Source of the DNA: Nocardioides agri
Lineage (GTDB): Bacteria; Actinomycetota; Actinomycetes; Propionibacteriales; Nocardioidaceae
Assembly (NCBI RefSeq): GCF_013778305.1
Contig: NZ_JACEIC010000004.1
Span: forward strand, 62,001 to 126,000
Length of the DNA: 64,000 bases
Reading direction: 5' to 3'
In this document: one piece after another, positions 17,214 through 27,276 of the stretch
Position numbering within the stretch: position 1 is the first letter of the stretch
How the letters are laid out: every line of letters starts with the position of its first letter
Made by a program: the position numbers and the translations under genes
Notes under the pieces: model-generated
Databases searched by the model: none
Told to the model about the DNA's origin: nothing
What the model saw: the letters and a program-made list of their open reading frames with translations, nothing else

Positions 17214-17895
17214 CGGCGAGCCGGGCGACCAGCAGGACCGCCACGGCCTGCAGGAGGCCGCCGGCGATGCTGAACGCGACCGGGAACTCACCGGAGCCGA
17301 GGACGAATCCCGCCAGGTAGAGCGGGCCGGCCCACACGGTGACCTCGGACCGGACCCGGATCAGCGCGATGCCGGCGAGCAGGCTGCCGAGGATAGTCAT
17401 CACCAGCAGCGGGGTGAGGACGGCGAAGACCGGTCCCCCCTGGAGCCGCGTCCAGATCTCGACCGCGCCGGTGGTCACCTCGCCGTCGTCGACGAACGAG
17501 CAGGCCGCGAGCCGGAGTCCGGCGAACCCGGCACCGCCGATCGCCGCGAGGGTCAGCATCGTGGCGGCGGTCGCGGCCAGCCGGGGGATTCTCTCGTGCA
17601 GGGCGGCGAACAGCGTCAGCGCCCAGGCGACCAGCGTGATCATGCCGACCAGGAACACGACGCTCGAGGCGAGGTACTGGCCGGGGCTCTCGGCGATCGC
17701 GCCGAGCAGGGCGTCGGCGTCGTCGCGCGGCAGCATGCCGGTCGGGTCGAGGGCGTACTGCGCGGCCAGCGCCAGCGGCGACACGACCGCGGCACCGGCG
17801 AGCAGCCGGCGGCGGACCGGCACGGCGCGGACCGCCGTGGCCGTGGGGGTGGGCTTCGGGTCCAGGACACCGGTGCCCAGGCGGATCTCGTTCAC
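17203..17895 (-). CDS. polytopic membrane protein, function unknown
   Basis: This 230-residue protein has about six predicted hydrophobic helices (for example LASSVVFLVGMITLVAWALT, and a long one near the C-terminus). The GTG at 17895 has GAGGAG 6 nt upstream, so the longer open frame beginning at 17991 is not needed. It is convergent with the DUF3097 gene and divergent from the two-component system. The family resembles DUF4386-like small membrane proteins, but I cannot name it with certainty. Confidence 0.75.
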   Translation of the reverse strand: MNEIRLGTGVLDPKPTPTATAVRAVPVRRRLLAGAAVVSPLALAAQYALDPTGMLPRDDADALLGAIAESPGQYLASSVVFLVGMITLVAWALTLFAALHERIPRLAATAATMLTLAAIGGAGFAGLRLAACSFVDDGEVTTGAVEIWTRLQGGPVFAVLTPLLVMTILGSLLAGIALIRVRSEVTVWAGPLYLAGFVLGSGEFPVAFSIAGGLLQAVAVLLVARLAVRR

Positions 17896-18038
17896 TTCGT
17901 TCTCCTCAATGGATCGGTTGGTGGCGAGAACTCTCCGGCCGGCCACGTCCCGCCGGCATCTGCCCGATGTCCCGATCTCGGTCCGGGACATCGAACCCGC
18001 TCCCCCGGGACCCGTCCGCTGGAAGGATGGGCCGCACC

Positions 18039-19985
18039 ATGAGGACCCGGATGATCACGATCGGCGCCGCCGCCGGCGGACTGCTCTGCGTGGCGCTCGC
18101 GCTGGTCGTCGCCGTCGACCTGGCCGTCAACGACAGCCATCGCCCCGAGGTCGACCAGCTCCTGCGCGGCGTGACCGCCGGCATCGCGTACGGCGGGCTG
18201 GGCGGCTTCCTCGCCACCCGCCGGCCGCAACTGTCCGTGGGCTGGGTGATGCTGCTGATCGGCTTCAGCAACGCCTTCTCGTCGGCGATGGGCGTGCTCG
18301 CCGACCGCTCGCTCGACGGCGGCACCGCCGTGACCGGCTGGGCCTTCTGGCTGTCGAGCTGGTCGTGGGTGCCGGGCTACGTGCTGGTGCCGACGGTGCT
18401 GCTGCTCATCCTGCCGACCGGGCGCGCCTACGGCCGCTACGGCCGGGCGCTGGTCGCCGTCGCCGGCGCCGGGACCGCGCTGGTCACCCTGGCCTGGGCG
18501 CTCACGCCGTACGACCAGCAGGACTACGCGCTGCCCGACCGCTTCTCCCACCTGACCAACCCGGTCGGCCTCGACGGCACCGGGATCCTGCTGCCGATCG
18601 CGCTGGCCGCGGTGCTCGTCGGCATGGTGGCCGGGCTGGTGACCCTCGCCCTCCGGCTGCGGACCTCCCGCGGCCACGAGCGGGAGCAGGTCTACTGGGT
18701 GCTCGCCGGCGCGCTGATGACCGCGCTGTGCCTGGTCGCCGCGTTCGGCGCTCCCGGCGCCAGCAACGTGCTGGTCGCGGTCGCGATGCTGCCGCTGCCG
18801 CTCGCGATCACCTGGTCGTCGGTGCGACGCCGGCTTTGGGACCTCGACCTGGTCGTCAACAAGACGCTCGTGCTCGCCGCGCTCGGTGCCGTAGGCGCCC
18901 TGGTCGGGATCGCGGTGCCGGCGCCGACCGGCCTCGCGGCCGCGATCGCGGTGGCGGTCGCCTTGCCGCTGCACGGCCCCGTCCAGCAGGTCGTCAACCG
19001 GTTCCTCTACCGCGACGCGACCGAGCCGACCGAGGCGGTGCACCGTCTCGGCGAGCAGGTCGGCGCGGCCACCTCGCCGCGCGAGGCGCTGCGCCACGTG
19101 CTGGACGTGGTGGCGAGCACCCTCGGCACCGAGCACGCCGAGGTGCGCCTGGCCGACGGGACGACCGTCCAGCGCGGCGAGGCGGCCCGGGAGCTGGCGA
19201 CCGTGCCGCTGGCCCACCACCAGGTGCTGGTGGGCGAGCTCTCGGTCGGGGTGCCGCCCGGGGGTCTGGGAGCGCGCGGCGAGCTCCTGCTCGCCGAGGT
19301 CGCCCGGCACGCCGCCGTCGTCGCGCACGCGCTCGCTCTCCAGGACGCCGTGCAGCACTCGCGGGAGCAGGTCGTGGTGGCCCGCGAGGAGGAGCGGCGA
19401 CGGATCCGCAACGACCTCCACGACGACCTCGGCCCCCGGCTGGCCGCCACCGCGCTCCAGCTCGAGAACGCCGTCGAGCTCGTGGGCGACGACCCCGGTC
19501 GTGCCGTGCAGGTGCTCGAGCGCGCGACCGGCTACCTGCGCGACGGGGTCGCCGACGTACGCCGGATCGTCGACGACCTGCGACCTGCGGCGCTCGACGA
19601 CCTCGGCCTCGAGCAGGCGGTGCGGGAGCAGGCCGCCCGGCTGGGCGAGCACGGGCTCTCGGTGTCCGTCGCCACCGACGGCGACCTGGTCGGGCTGCCC
19701 GCGGCGGCCGAGGTCGCGGCCTACCGGATCACCGCGGAGGCGATGACGAACGTGGCCCGGCACGCCGAGGCCCGGCACCTGCGGGTGCGGCTGGCCCGCG
19801 TGCCGGACGGCATCGCGATCGAGGTCGCCGACGACGGCCGCGGCCTGCCCGACGACCTGGTGCTCGGCGTCGGGCTCGGCTCGATGCACCAGCGCGCGGC
19901 CGAGCTCGGCGGCAGCTGCGTGGTGCGCGGCGAGCCCGGGGAGGGGACGACAGTGGCGGCGACGATCCCGGTGGGAGTGCGATGA
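18039..19985 (+). CDS. sensor histidine kinase (NarL-type, HisKA_3)
   Basis: This 648-residue membrane sensor kinase has about eight membrane helices in the first 330 residues, then a GAF-like segment (about 345-440). The HisKA_3 dimerisation domain has the phospho-acceptor histidine in EEERRRIRNDLHDDLG, and the HATPase domain has NVARHA and DDGRGLPDD. It phosphorylates the response regulator encoded directly downstream (ATGA overlap). The start is ATG 18039 or possibly ATG 18027; GGAAGG lies just upstream. The stimulus is not visible, but the many membrane helices suggest a membrane or envelope signal. Confidence 0.92.
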   Translation: MRTRMITIGAAAGGLLCVALALVVAVDLAVNDSHRPEVDQLLRGVTAGIAYGGLGGFLATRRPQLSVGWVMLLIGFSNAFSSAMGVLADRSLDGGTAVTGWAFWLSSWSWVPGYVLVPTVLLLILPTGRAYGRYGRALVAVAGAGTALVTLAWALTPYDQQDYALPDRFSHLTNPVGLDGTGILLPIALAAVLVGMVAGLVTLALRLRTSRGHEREQVYWVLAGALMTALCLVAAFGAPGASNVLVAVAMLPLPLAITWSSVRRRLWDLDLVVNKTLVLAALGAVGALVGIAVPAPTGLAAAIAVAVALPLHGPVQQVVNRFLYRDATEPTEAVHRLGEQVGAATSPREALRHVLDVVASTLGTEHAEVRLADGTTVQRGEAARELATVPLAHHQVLVGELSVGVPPGGLGARGELLLAEVARHAAVVAHALALQDAVQHSREQVVVAREEERRRIRNDLHDDLGPRLAATALQLENAVELVGDDPGRAVQVLERATGYLRDGVADVRRIVDDLRPAALDDLGLEQAVREQAARLGEHGLSVSVATDGDLVGLPAAAEVAAYRITAEAMTNVARHAEARHLRVRLARVPDGIAIEVADDGRGLPDDLVLGVGLGSMHQRAAELGGSCVVRGEPGEGTTVAATIPVGVR

Positions 19986-20641
19986 GCGAGCCGAACGAGC
20001 TGCGGGTGCTGGTGGTCGACGACCACCCGATGTTCCGCGAGGGGCTGACCGCGGTCGTCGACAGCCTGCCCTGGGCGACGGTCGTCGGCGAGGCCGGCGA
20101 CGGCGACGCGGCGGTGGCCGAGGCGTTGCGCACCCGGCCGGACGTGGTGCTGATGGATCTCCAGATGCCGGGCACCAACGGGCTGGAGGCGACCCGCCGG
20201 CTGGTGGCGCAGCTGCCCGGGACGGCGGTCGTCGTGCTCACCATGGTCGAGAACGACGAGGCCGTCGCCGCCGCCCTCCGGGCCGGTGCCCGCGGCTACC
20301 TCGTCAAGGGGGCGAGCAAGCAGGAGATCACTCGCGCGCTGGAGGCCGCCGGCCACGGCGAGGTGATCCTCGGCGCCGGGGTCGGCGCCGGCGTGCTCTC
20401 CCGGCTCGTGACCCGTGGGGACGCGCTCGCGCCCTTCCAGCAGCTGAGCGAGCGCGAGCGCGAGGTGCTCGACCTGGTGGCGCGCGGCCTCACCAACGGC
20501 GCGATCGCGCAGCAGCTGTACCTCTCGGAGAAGACGGTGCGCAACGTCGTCTCGTCGATCCTCACCAAGCTCCCCGCCGCGACCCGCGCCGAGGCCGTGG
20601 CCCGGGCGCGGGACGCCGGCCTGGGCGGGGCGTCGGCCTGA
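19982..20641 (+). CDS. LuxR/NarL family response regulator
   Basis: This 219-residue regulator has a receiver domain with acidic pocket VDDH (about 12-15), phospho-acceptor aspartate in VVLMDLQMPG (D59) and lysine in YLVKGAS (about 109). A C-terminal LuxR helix-turn-helix follows (about 150-212, LSEREREVLDLVARGLTNGA). It overlaps the kinase stop as ATGA, forming a cognate pair. It ends 3 nt before the stop of the convergent TM2 gene. Confidence 0.94.
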   Translation: MSEPNELRVLVVDDHPMFREGLTAVVDSLPWATVVGEAGDGDAAVAEALRTRPDVVLMDLQMPGTNGLEATRRLVAQLPGTAVVVLTMVENDEAVAAALRAGARGYLVKGASKQEITRALEAAGHGEVILGAGVGAGVLSRLVTRGDALAPFQQLSEREREVLDLVARGLTNGAIAQQLYLSEKTVRNVVSSILTKLPAATRAEAVARARDAGLGGASA

Positions 20642-20644
20642 GCG

Positions 20645-21040
20645 TCAGGGGCGCAGCGGCAGCCCGTTGGCGTCGGTGCTGTCGGTGGCCAGCATGATGA
20701 TGCCGTCGATGAGGCCCCACAGCGACCCGATGCCGCAGGTCAGGATCGTCACCACGAGCTGCCAGACGCCGGTCTTGGTGTCGCCGATGTAGAAGCGGCC
20801 GACGCCGAACCCGCCGAGGAAGATCCCGAGCAGGCCGGCCACCAGCTTCTGCTTGTCGGAGTAGGGCAGTCCGGTCTTGGGGTCGACGCCGTAGGGCGCC
20901 TGGGGGCTCGCGCCGTACGGTGCGGCCGGGTAGCCGCTCGGCGGCGGCGGCGGCGGAGGCGGGGCCTGGCCGTACGGCGGCGGGGTGGGCTCGCCCTGGG
21001 GCGGCGGGACGGCGTTGGGGTCCTGCGGGCCTTCGGTCAT
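20645..21040 (-). CDS. TM2 domain-containing membrane protein
   Basis: This 131-residue protein has a Pro/Gly/Tyr-rich disordered N-terminus (1-60, with a run of eight prolines) and a C-terminal TM2 domain (about 61-125). The latter comprises two helices joined by a short loop, with the family pattern GLLGIFLGGFGVGRFYIGD and GIGSLWGLIDGIIML. It lies 24 nt after hemW on the same strand and is probably co-transcribed. Its molecular role is unknown. Confidence 0.88.
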   Translation of the reverse strand: MTEGPQDPNAVPPPQGEPTPPPYGQAPPPPPPPPSGYPAAPYGASPQAPYGVDPKTGLPYSDKQKLVAGLLGIFLGGFGVGRFYIGDTKTGVWQLVVTILTCGIGSLWGLIDGIIMLATDSTDANGLPLRP

Positions 21041-21064
21041 GGCGCCAGCCTAGGGGTTCGCGGG

Positions 21065-22291
21065 CTACGGGAGCAGGTCCCGCACCAGAGCGTCGGCGAG
21101 CAGGCGGCCCTGCCGGGTCGGCACCAGCCGCTCCGCGTGCCGGGTCAGCAGACCCTCCTCGACGAGCCGGGCGACGTTGGCCCGACCGTCCCGGTCGAGC
21201 ACCTCGACCGGCAGGCCCTCGCGGAGGCGGAGCTCGAGCAGCACCCGCTCGACGCGGCGGTCCTCGTCGCCGAGCACCTCGCGGGCGTGGGCTGGTGTGA
21301 CCCCGCGGTCGAGGCGCTCGGCGTACGCCGCGGGGTGCTTGACGTTCCACCACCGCACCCCGCCGACGTGGGAGTGGGCGCCGGGGCCGACGCCCCACCA
21401 GTCGCCGCCCGTCCAGTAGTGCAGGTTGTGACGGCACCGACTCGCCTCGTCCTTGGCCCAGTTGGAGACCTCGTACCACTCCAGGCCGGCCCGCCCGAGG
21501 CGCTCGTCGGCGATGAGGTACTTGTCGGCGAGGTCGTCGTCGTCGGGCATCGGCAGCTCACCGCGCTTGACCCGGCGAGCCAGCGCGGTGCCCTCCTCGA
21601 CGATGAGGGAGTACGCCGAGACGTGGTCGGGGCGACAGGCCAGCGCGGCCTCCACCGTGAGCTCCCAGTCGGCGACCGACTCCCCGGGCGTGCCGTAGAT
21701 CAGGTCGAGGCTGAGCTGCTCGAACCCGGCCGCTCGCGCCCACTCCACCACCGCGGGCACGCGGAGCGGGTCGTGGGTCCTGTCGAGCACCGCGAGCACG
21801 TGGTCGACGGCCGACTGCATGCCGAAGGAGATCCGGTTGAACCCGGCCGCCCGCAGCTCGTCGAGGTCCCAGGCGGCGACGCTGTCGGGGTTGGCCTCGG
21901 TCGTCACCTCGACGTCGTCGGCCAGCCCGAACTCCCCCGCGATCGCCGCCACGATGCTGCCCAGGTCGCCGGGGCTCAGCAGGGTCGGCGTGCCGCCCCC
22001 GACGAAGATCGTGTCCACCCGGACGTCCGCGCCGCCGAGCACCGCGCGCGCCCGGCGTACCTCCGCGATCGCGGCCTCGGCGTAGGTCGCCCGGCTCGCA
22101 CCCCGCGCGCTCCCGGCCGGCCCGAGCTCCTCGGCGGTGTAGGTGTTGAAGTCGCAGTAGCCGCAGCGGACCGTGCAGAACGGCACGTGCACGTAGAACC
22201 CGAACGGCCGCGTCCCCAGCCCCGCCAGCGCCGACGCCGGCAGCGCCCCGTCCTCCGGGACCGGGTCGCCCACGGGCAGTGCTGACGGCAT
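21065..22291 (-). CDS. hemW: radical SAM heme chaperone HemW
   Basis: This 408-residue radical SAM protein has the [4Fe-4S] motif CTVRCGYC (C39, C43, C46) and the HemW-type HNLHYW segment that separates heme chaperones from true coproporphyrinogen dehydrogenases (HemN). HemW inserts heme into respiratory enzymes. It starts at ATG 22291 behind GGAGG with an 8-nt spacer. It is the first gene after dnaE2 on the same strand. Many annotations call it coproporphyrinogen III oxidase; the HNxxYW motif argues for HemW. Confidence 0.93.
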   Translation of the reverse strand: MPSALPVGDPVPEDGALPASALAGLGTRPFGFYVHVPFCTVRCGYCDFNTYTAEELGPAGSARGASRATYAEAAIAEVRRARAVLGGADVRVDTIFVGGGTPTLLSPGDLGSIVAAIAGEFGLADDVEVTTEANPDSVAAWDLDELRAAGFNRISFGMQSAVDHVLAVLDRTHDPLRVPAVVEWARAAGFEQLSLDLIYGTPGESVADWELTVEAALACRPDHVSAYSLIVEEGTALARRVKRGELPMPDDDDLADKYLIADERLGRAGLEWYEVSNWAKDEASRCRHNLHYWTGGDWWGVGPGAHSHVGGVRWWNVKHPAAYAERLDRGVTPAHAREVLGDEDRRVERVLLELRLREGLPVEVLDRDGRANVARLVEEGLLTRHAERLVPTRQGRLLADALVRDLLP

Positions 22292-22314
22292 GCGCCCATC
22301 CTCCCACCCGGTGC

Positions 22315-25300
22315 TCAGTGGAAGTCGCGGGACCGGTGCCGAGCGCGCAGCGCCTGCCCGGCGGCGGGGTGCACCTCCTCCAGTGGCGCGAGCCGGTCGG
22401 CGACCAGGTTGGTGACGCCGTCCTGCCGCTCCAGCAGCCCGCGGATCACCATGCCCGCTGACGACGCGGCGACCTGCCGGTAGCGCCGCCACACCCCCTG
22501 CGTGCAGATCACGTTGAGCATCCCGGTCTCGTCCTCGAGGTTGAGGAAGGTGACTCCCCCGGCGGTGCCCGGCCGCTGCCGGTGGGTGACCAGCCCGGCG
22601 ACGTGGACACGGCGACCGGCCTCGGCGGTGAACGCCTCCTCGACCGACTTGATCCCTGCCGCCCGCAGCGGCTCGCGCAGCAGGGCGACCGGGTGGACGT
22701 CGGGGGTGATGCCGGTGGCCCAGAGGTCGGCCATCGTGGTCTCCACGACGTCCATGTCGGGCAGCATCGGCGCGTCCCCGCTCACCCGGATCCCGGGCAG
22801 GTGCTCCTCGCCCTCGGTCCAGCCGGCGTTCCACAGCGCCTGCCGGCGGGTCACCCCGAACGCATCGTCGAGCACGCCCGCCGTGGCCAGCGCCTCGAGC
22901 TGCCGGGCGTCCAGCTCCGCCCGACGGGAGAGGTCGGCCTGGTCGGCGAACGGCCGCTCCGCCCGCGCCGCCACGATCCGCTCCGCCACGGTCGTCCCGA
23001 TGCCGCGCACGGAGTCGAGCCCCAGCCGGACGGCGTACGCCGTGTCGCGGCGGTGCTCGGGCGTCGGGTCGGGCGTGCCCGGCACCCACTCGGTGCGGGT
23101 GCCGTCGTGGAGGCACGCCAGCAGTCCCGTCGGGCCGGGCGGGCCGATCTGCTCGAGGTCGGCGAGCGCCGCCGACCGCAGCAGGTCGGGCCGCAGCACC
23201 TCGACGCCGTGCCGGCGGGCGTCGTGGGTCAACGACTGCGGTGAGTAGAAGCCCATGGGCTGGTTGCGCAGCAGCGCGGCCAGGAACGCGGCCGGGTAGT
23301 GCAGCTTGCACCACGAGCTCGCGTAGACGAGCTTGGCGAAGGAGAGCGCGTGGCTCTCGGCGAACCCGAAGTTCGCGAACGACAGGATCTTCAGGTAGAT
23401 CGCGTCGGCCTCCTCGCCGACCAGCCCCTTGGCGGCCATCCCGGAGTAGAGCTTCTCCTTGATCGACTCGATCCGCTCCACCCCGCGCTTGGAGCCCATC
23501 GCCCGGCGCAGCAGGTCGGCCTCGTCGCGGGTGCAGTCGCCGAGCGCCCGCGCCATGTCCATCAGCTGCTCCTGGAAGAGGGGGACGCCGAGGGTGCGCT
23601 CGAGCACCGGCACCAGCGTCGGGTGCGCGTAGGTGACCTCCTCGCGGCCGGTCGCGCGGCGTACGTAGGGGTGCACCGCGCCGCCCTGGATCGGGCCGGG
23701 CCGGATCAGCGCGATCTCGATCGCGAGGTCGTAGAACTCCCGCGGCTGCAGCCGCGGCAGCGTGCCGATCTGGGCCCGGCTCTCCACCTGGAAGACGCCG
23801 ACCGAGTCGGCGCGGCAGAGCATGTCGTAGACCGCCGGCTCCTCCTTGGGGATCGTCTCCAGCTCCCAGCGCTCCCCCAGGTGCTCCTCGACGATCCGCA
23901 TCATGTGGTCGAGCGCGCCGAGCATGCCGAGCCCGAGCAGGTCGAACTTCACCAGCCCCATGAACTCGCAGGCGTCCTTGTCCCACTGGAGCACGGTGCG
24001 CTTCTCCATCCGCGCCCGCTCGATCGGCACCACCTCGCCGATCGGCCGCTCGGTCAGCACCATCCCTCCGGAGTGGATGCCCAGGTGCCGCGGCGCCCCG
24101 AGGAACTGGTTGGCCAGGTCGACCACCGGGGCGGGCACGCCGTGCTCGCCGTCCGCAGCGACCTTGGTCCAGCTGGTGACCTGCTTGGACCAGGCGTCCT
24201 GCTGCCCGGGCGAGTGGCCGAGCGCCTTCGCCGCGTCGCGGACCGCCATCTTGGGCCGGTAGCCGACGACGTTGGCGACCTGGGCGGCGTTGTGCCGGCC
24301 GTAGCGCTCGTAGACCCACTGGATCACCTCCTCGCGCCGGTCGGAGTCGAAGTCGACGTCGATGTCGGGCTCCTCGTCGCGGTGCTCGGAGATGAACCGC
24401 TCGAAGGGCAGGCGGTAGAAGACCGGGTCGATCGCGGTGATGCCGAGCGCGTAGCAGACCGCCGAGCTGGCGGCCGATCCCCTGCCCTGGCAGAGGATCC
24501 GCTTGCTGCGCGCGAACTCGACGATGTCGTGGACGATCACGAAGTAGCCGGCGAAGTCCTTCTCCTCGATCACCTTCAGCTCGTGGTCGACCTTGGCCCG
24601 TGCCTCGGCCTCCAGCGAGGTGCCGGCGTAGCGCTGCGCGAAGCCGCGCTCGGTCAGCTCGCGCAGCCAGCTGATCTGGGTGTGGCCGGGCGGCACCGAC
24701 TTCGGCAGCCGCGGGGTGGCCTTCTGGAGGTCGAAGGAGACCTCGTCGGCGATCTCCACGGTGCGCGCGACCACGCCGGGGTGCCGCGCGAACCGTCGTG
24801 CCATCTCCTCCCCCGACCGCAGGCAGGCGGCCCCCGACACCGGCAGCCAGCCGTCCATCTCGGCGAGGCTGCGCCGGGCGCGCACGGCCGCCATCGCGCC
24901 CGCGAGCCGGTGCCGTTCGGGGGTCGCGTGGTGGACGTTGTTGGTGGCCACCACCCGCAGCCCGCGCTCGGCGGCGATCGCGGCGAGCAGGTCGTTGTCG
25001 CGGCTGTCGGTCGGGTGGCCGTGGTCGGTCAGCTCGACGACGACGTGCTCGCGGCCGAAGAGGCCGACCAGCCGGTCGAGCTCCGCCGCGGCGTACGACG
25101 GTCCGCGCGCCAGCCCCTGGCGCACGGCGCCCTTGCGGCAGCCGGTGAGCACCAGCCAGTGGCCGCCTCGTGGACCGTCGGCGCGCTCCGCGAGCTCGCG
25201 CTCGACGTAGAGAGGCCGGCCCTTCTCGTCGCCCCGCAGCTGGGCGTCGGTGATCGCGCCGGCCAGCCGGTGGTAGCCCTCGACCCCACGCGCGAGCACC

Positions 25301-25713
25301 AGCAGGTGGCTGCCCTCGGGGTCGGGCTCGCCGTTCTGCGGCCGGGTCAGCCCGAGGGAGAGCTCGGCACCGTAGATCGTCTGCAGCCCACCGTGGAGCT
25401 GCGCGGTCTCGGCGAAGAGCGGCGCGCCGTAGAAGCCGTCGTGGTCGGTGATCGCCAGCGCGTGCAGGCCGAGCCGGAGCGCCTCCAGCACCAGGTGGTC
25501 GGGTCCGCTCGCGCCGTCGAGGAAGCTGAAGTTGGAGTGGCAGTGCAGCTCGGCGTACGGCGTGACCGGGCCGGCCGGTCGCTCGACGTCGACCACCTGG
25601 CGCTTGCGCTTGCGCTGCGAGATCGGCGCCTCGGGGTCCTGGGGCGTGTTGGTCCGGCCGGAGAGCCGCTTCTCCAGCTCGCCCCAGGAGATGTTCGGGT
25701 TGCTCCAGCCCAT
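22315..25713 (-). CDS. dnaE2: error-prone DNA polymerase III alpha subunit DnaE2
   Basis: This 1132-residue C-family polymerase carries out mutagenic translesion synthesis after DNA damage. It has an N-terminal PHP domain (HCHSNFSFLDG, ITDHDGFYG), a polymerase core with catalytic aspartates in PDIDVDFDSDRREEV, then helix-hairpin-helix and OB domains. Length and the shortened C-terminus fit DnaE2 rather than replicative DnaE1. It is the third gene of the imuA'-imuB-dnaE2 unit, 12 nt after imuB, and so falls under the LexA box at 27946. Confidence 0.97.
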   Translation of the reverse strand: MGWSNPNISWGELEKRLSGRTNTPQDPEAPISQRKRKRQVVDVERPAGPVTPYAELHCHSNFSFLDGASGPDHLVLEALRLGLHALAITDHDGFYGAPLFAETAQLHGGLQTIYGAELSLGLTRPQNGEPDPEGSHLLVLARGVEGYHRLAGAITDAQLRGDEKGRPLYVERELAERADGPRGGHWLVLTGCRKGAVRQGLARGPSYAAAELDRLVGLFGREHVVVELTDHGHPTDSRDNDLLAAIAAERGLRVVATNNVHHATPERHRLAGAMAAVRARRSLAEMDGWLPVSGAACLRSGEEMARRFARHPGVVARTVEIADEVSFDLQKATPRLPKSVPPGHTQISWLRELTERGFAQRYAGTSLEAEARAKVDHELKVIEEKDFAGYFVIVHDIVEFARSKRILCQGRGSAASSAVCYALGITAIDPVFYRLPFERFISEHRDEEPDIDVDFDSDRREEVIQWVYERYGRHNAAQVANVVGYRPKMAVRDAAKALGHSPGQQDAWSKQVTSWTKVAADGEHGVPAPVVDLANQFLGAPRHLGIHSGGMVLTERPIGEVVPIERARMEKRTVLQWDKDACEFMGLVKFDLLGLGMLGALDHMMRIVEEHLGERWELETIPKEEPAVYDMLCRADSVGVFQVESRAQIGTLPRLQPREFYDLAIEIALIRPGPIQGGAVHPYVRRATGREEVTYAHPTLVPVLERTLGVPLFQEQLMDMARALGDCTRDEADLLRRAMGSKRGVERIESIKEKLYSGMAAKGLVGEEADAIYLKILSFANFGFAESHALSFAKLVYASSWCKLHYPAAFLAALLRNQPMGFYSPQSLTHDARRHGVEVLRPDLLRSAALADLEQIGPPGPTGLLACLHDGTRTEWVPGTPDPTPEHRRDTAYAVRLGLDSVRGIGTTVAERIVAARAERPFADQADLSRRAELDARQLEALATAGVLDDAFGVTRRQALWNAGWTEGEEHLPGIRVSGDAPMLPDMDVVETTMADLWATGITPDVHPVALLREPLRAAGIKSVEEAFTAEAGRRVHVAGLVTHRQRPGTAGGVTFLNLEDETGMLNVICTQGVWRRYRQVAASSAGMVIRGLLERQDGVTNLVADRLAPLEEVHPAAGQALRARHRSRDFH

Positions 25714-25725
25714 CAGGCGGCACCC

Positions 25726-27276
25726 CTAGTCATAGGCAGCCTCGGTCCACCAGACGCCGGTGTCCCACGTCATCAGCCACGCCCGGCCGTCGACGCCGAT
25801 CACCTGGAAGCGCGCGACCCGCCGCGGGGTGGCGTCCCACCACAGCTCCTCGACCGGCCACGGCCCGGCCCACGCGGCGACCGGGTGCCAGCCGCCGGTG
25901 GGGTCGGGCCGGAACCGGCTCGGCTCGCCGAGCACGGCGCCGCGGTCGTCGACCGCGACCGGCCGGCCGCCGTCGGTGACCACCTCGGCCGGCCACGGCG
26001 TCGCCAGCACCCGGGCGGGAGCAGGAGGCGGGATCGCGCCCGGCCACGGGTGGCTCGCGGGCCGCAGCCCGGTCGGCCGCTCACCCCACGGCACGAACGC
26101 CTGCCGCTGGGCCGGCGACCGGCCGCCCTGGAGCACCGGCTGCACGACCGCCTCGTGGCCGAGCATGCCCTGCACGCGAGCGATGCCGCGCTGCACGCGC
26201 TCGTCGGTGCCGCCCCAGAGCGCGTCGGCGTGCACCGCGTCGGGCACCACGGTCATCGGCGTGAACGCCACCCGGTTGACCGGCGCCCGCACGTCGCCGG
26301 CGCGGAACCCGCCCTGCAGCTGCCAGTGCAGCCGGTCGACGAGGTCGACCGCCGTGAACCAGCGCGGGTGCAGCCACTCGCGCACCGAGGGCGGGTCGTC
26401 CGCCCCTTCGACGTAGGCCTCGATCCGCACCTCGGTGCAGACCAGCTGCTGGGCGGCCAGTCCGGCGACCACCCGGTCGGCGGTCTGCCGGACGCTGAAC
26501 GCGATCGTCTCGGCGCTGTCGAGCGGCGGCTCGAAGTCGACGTGGCAGGCAAGCTCGGGCGGCGGCGTGCGGGTGGCGAGGGGCACGGCGCCGGCGCCGC
26601 CGACGACCCGGTGCACCCAGGCGACCGTGCTGGCCGGACCGCCGAACCGGTCGCGCACCGCGGTCGCGGGCAGGTCGGCCAGCTCGCCGAGGGTGCGCAG
26701 GCCCAGCCGCCGCAGCAGGCTGACCGCCTCTCTGCCCTCGACACCGTCGTCGATGGCCTCGACCGGCAGCCCACGCAGGAACGGCACCGACTCCCCCGGC
26801 GCGATGACGTGGCAGTCCTGGGGCGCCGCGCGGCGGGCGGCCTGCTCGGCGGTGAAGAGCTCGTCGGCCACCCCGACCCGGCTGTCCCAGACCCCGAGCC
26901 CCACCAGCCGCTCGGCGAGCAGCGCGGCTGCCGCCGGCTCGCCACCGCGCAGCCGGCGAGGAGCGCGCAGCGCGGCCAGCCCCGGTCGCATCGGCGCCAC
27001 CCCGGGGTGCTGCTCCTCGACCGCGGCGAGCACCGGCTCGAAGCACCGCGCGTCCCGGTCGGGGTTGGCGGGGTGCACCCGCAGCTCGGGGCAGCGGGAC
27101 TGCGCATCGCGCCGCCGCATCCCCCGGCGTACGCCGTGCGTGCGGGCCGCCGCGTTGGTCGCCTGCACGATGTTGGCGTGGAGGACCGCCGCGGGCAGGT
27201 GGGTGGGCTGCCCCTCGTCGGCCAGCGCGGCGACCACCGGCCAGTCGGGGCACCACAGCGCCATCACGCGGGTCAC
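25726..27276 (-). CDS. imuB: Y-family polymerase-like protein ImuB
   Basis: ImuB is a catalytically inactive Y-family polymerase relative that links the beta clamp, ImuA' and DnaE2 in the damage-inducible mutasome. The 516-residue protein opens ALWCPDWPVVAA, where active Y-polymerases have the first catalytic Asp followed by Cys-Asp-Ser residues. The palm acidic residues are not conserved, as expected for ImuB. I use GTG 27276, which overlaps the imuA' stop as GTGA; ATG 27264 is an alternative. A QxxLxxW-type clamp motif was not positively located. Confidence 0.93.
   Translation of the reverse strand: MTRVMALWCPDWPVVAALADEGQPTHLPAAVLHANIVQATNAAARTHGVRRGMRRRDAQSRCPELRVHPANPDRDARCFEPVLAAVEEQHPGVAPMRPGLAALRAPRRLRGGEPAAAALLAERLVGLGVWDSRVGVADELFTAEQAARRAAPQDCHVIAPGESVPFLRGLPVEAIDDGVEGREAVSLLRRLGLRTLGELADLPATAVRDRFGGPASTVAWVHRVVGGAGAVPLATRTPPPELACHVDFEPPLDSAETIAFSVRQTADRVVAGLAAQQLVCTEVRIEAYVEGADDPPSVREWLHPRWFTAVDLVDRLHWQLQGGFRAGDVRAPVNRVAFTPMTVVPDAVHADALWGGTDERVQRGIARVQGMLGHEAVVQPVLQGGRSPAQRQAFVPWGERPTGLRPASHPWPGAIPPPAPARVLATPWPAEVVTDGGRPVAVDDRGAVLGEPSRFRPDPTGGWHPVAAWAGPWPVEELWWDATPRRVARFQVIGVDGRAWLMTWDTGVWWTEAAYD

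Noticed and set aside
21065..22291. Coproporphyrinogen dehydrogenase HemN
   Set aside because: The HNxxYW motif and the missing HemN-type N-terminal extension favour the heme chaperone HemW.
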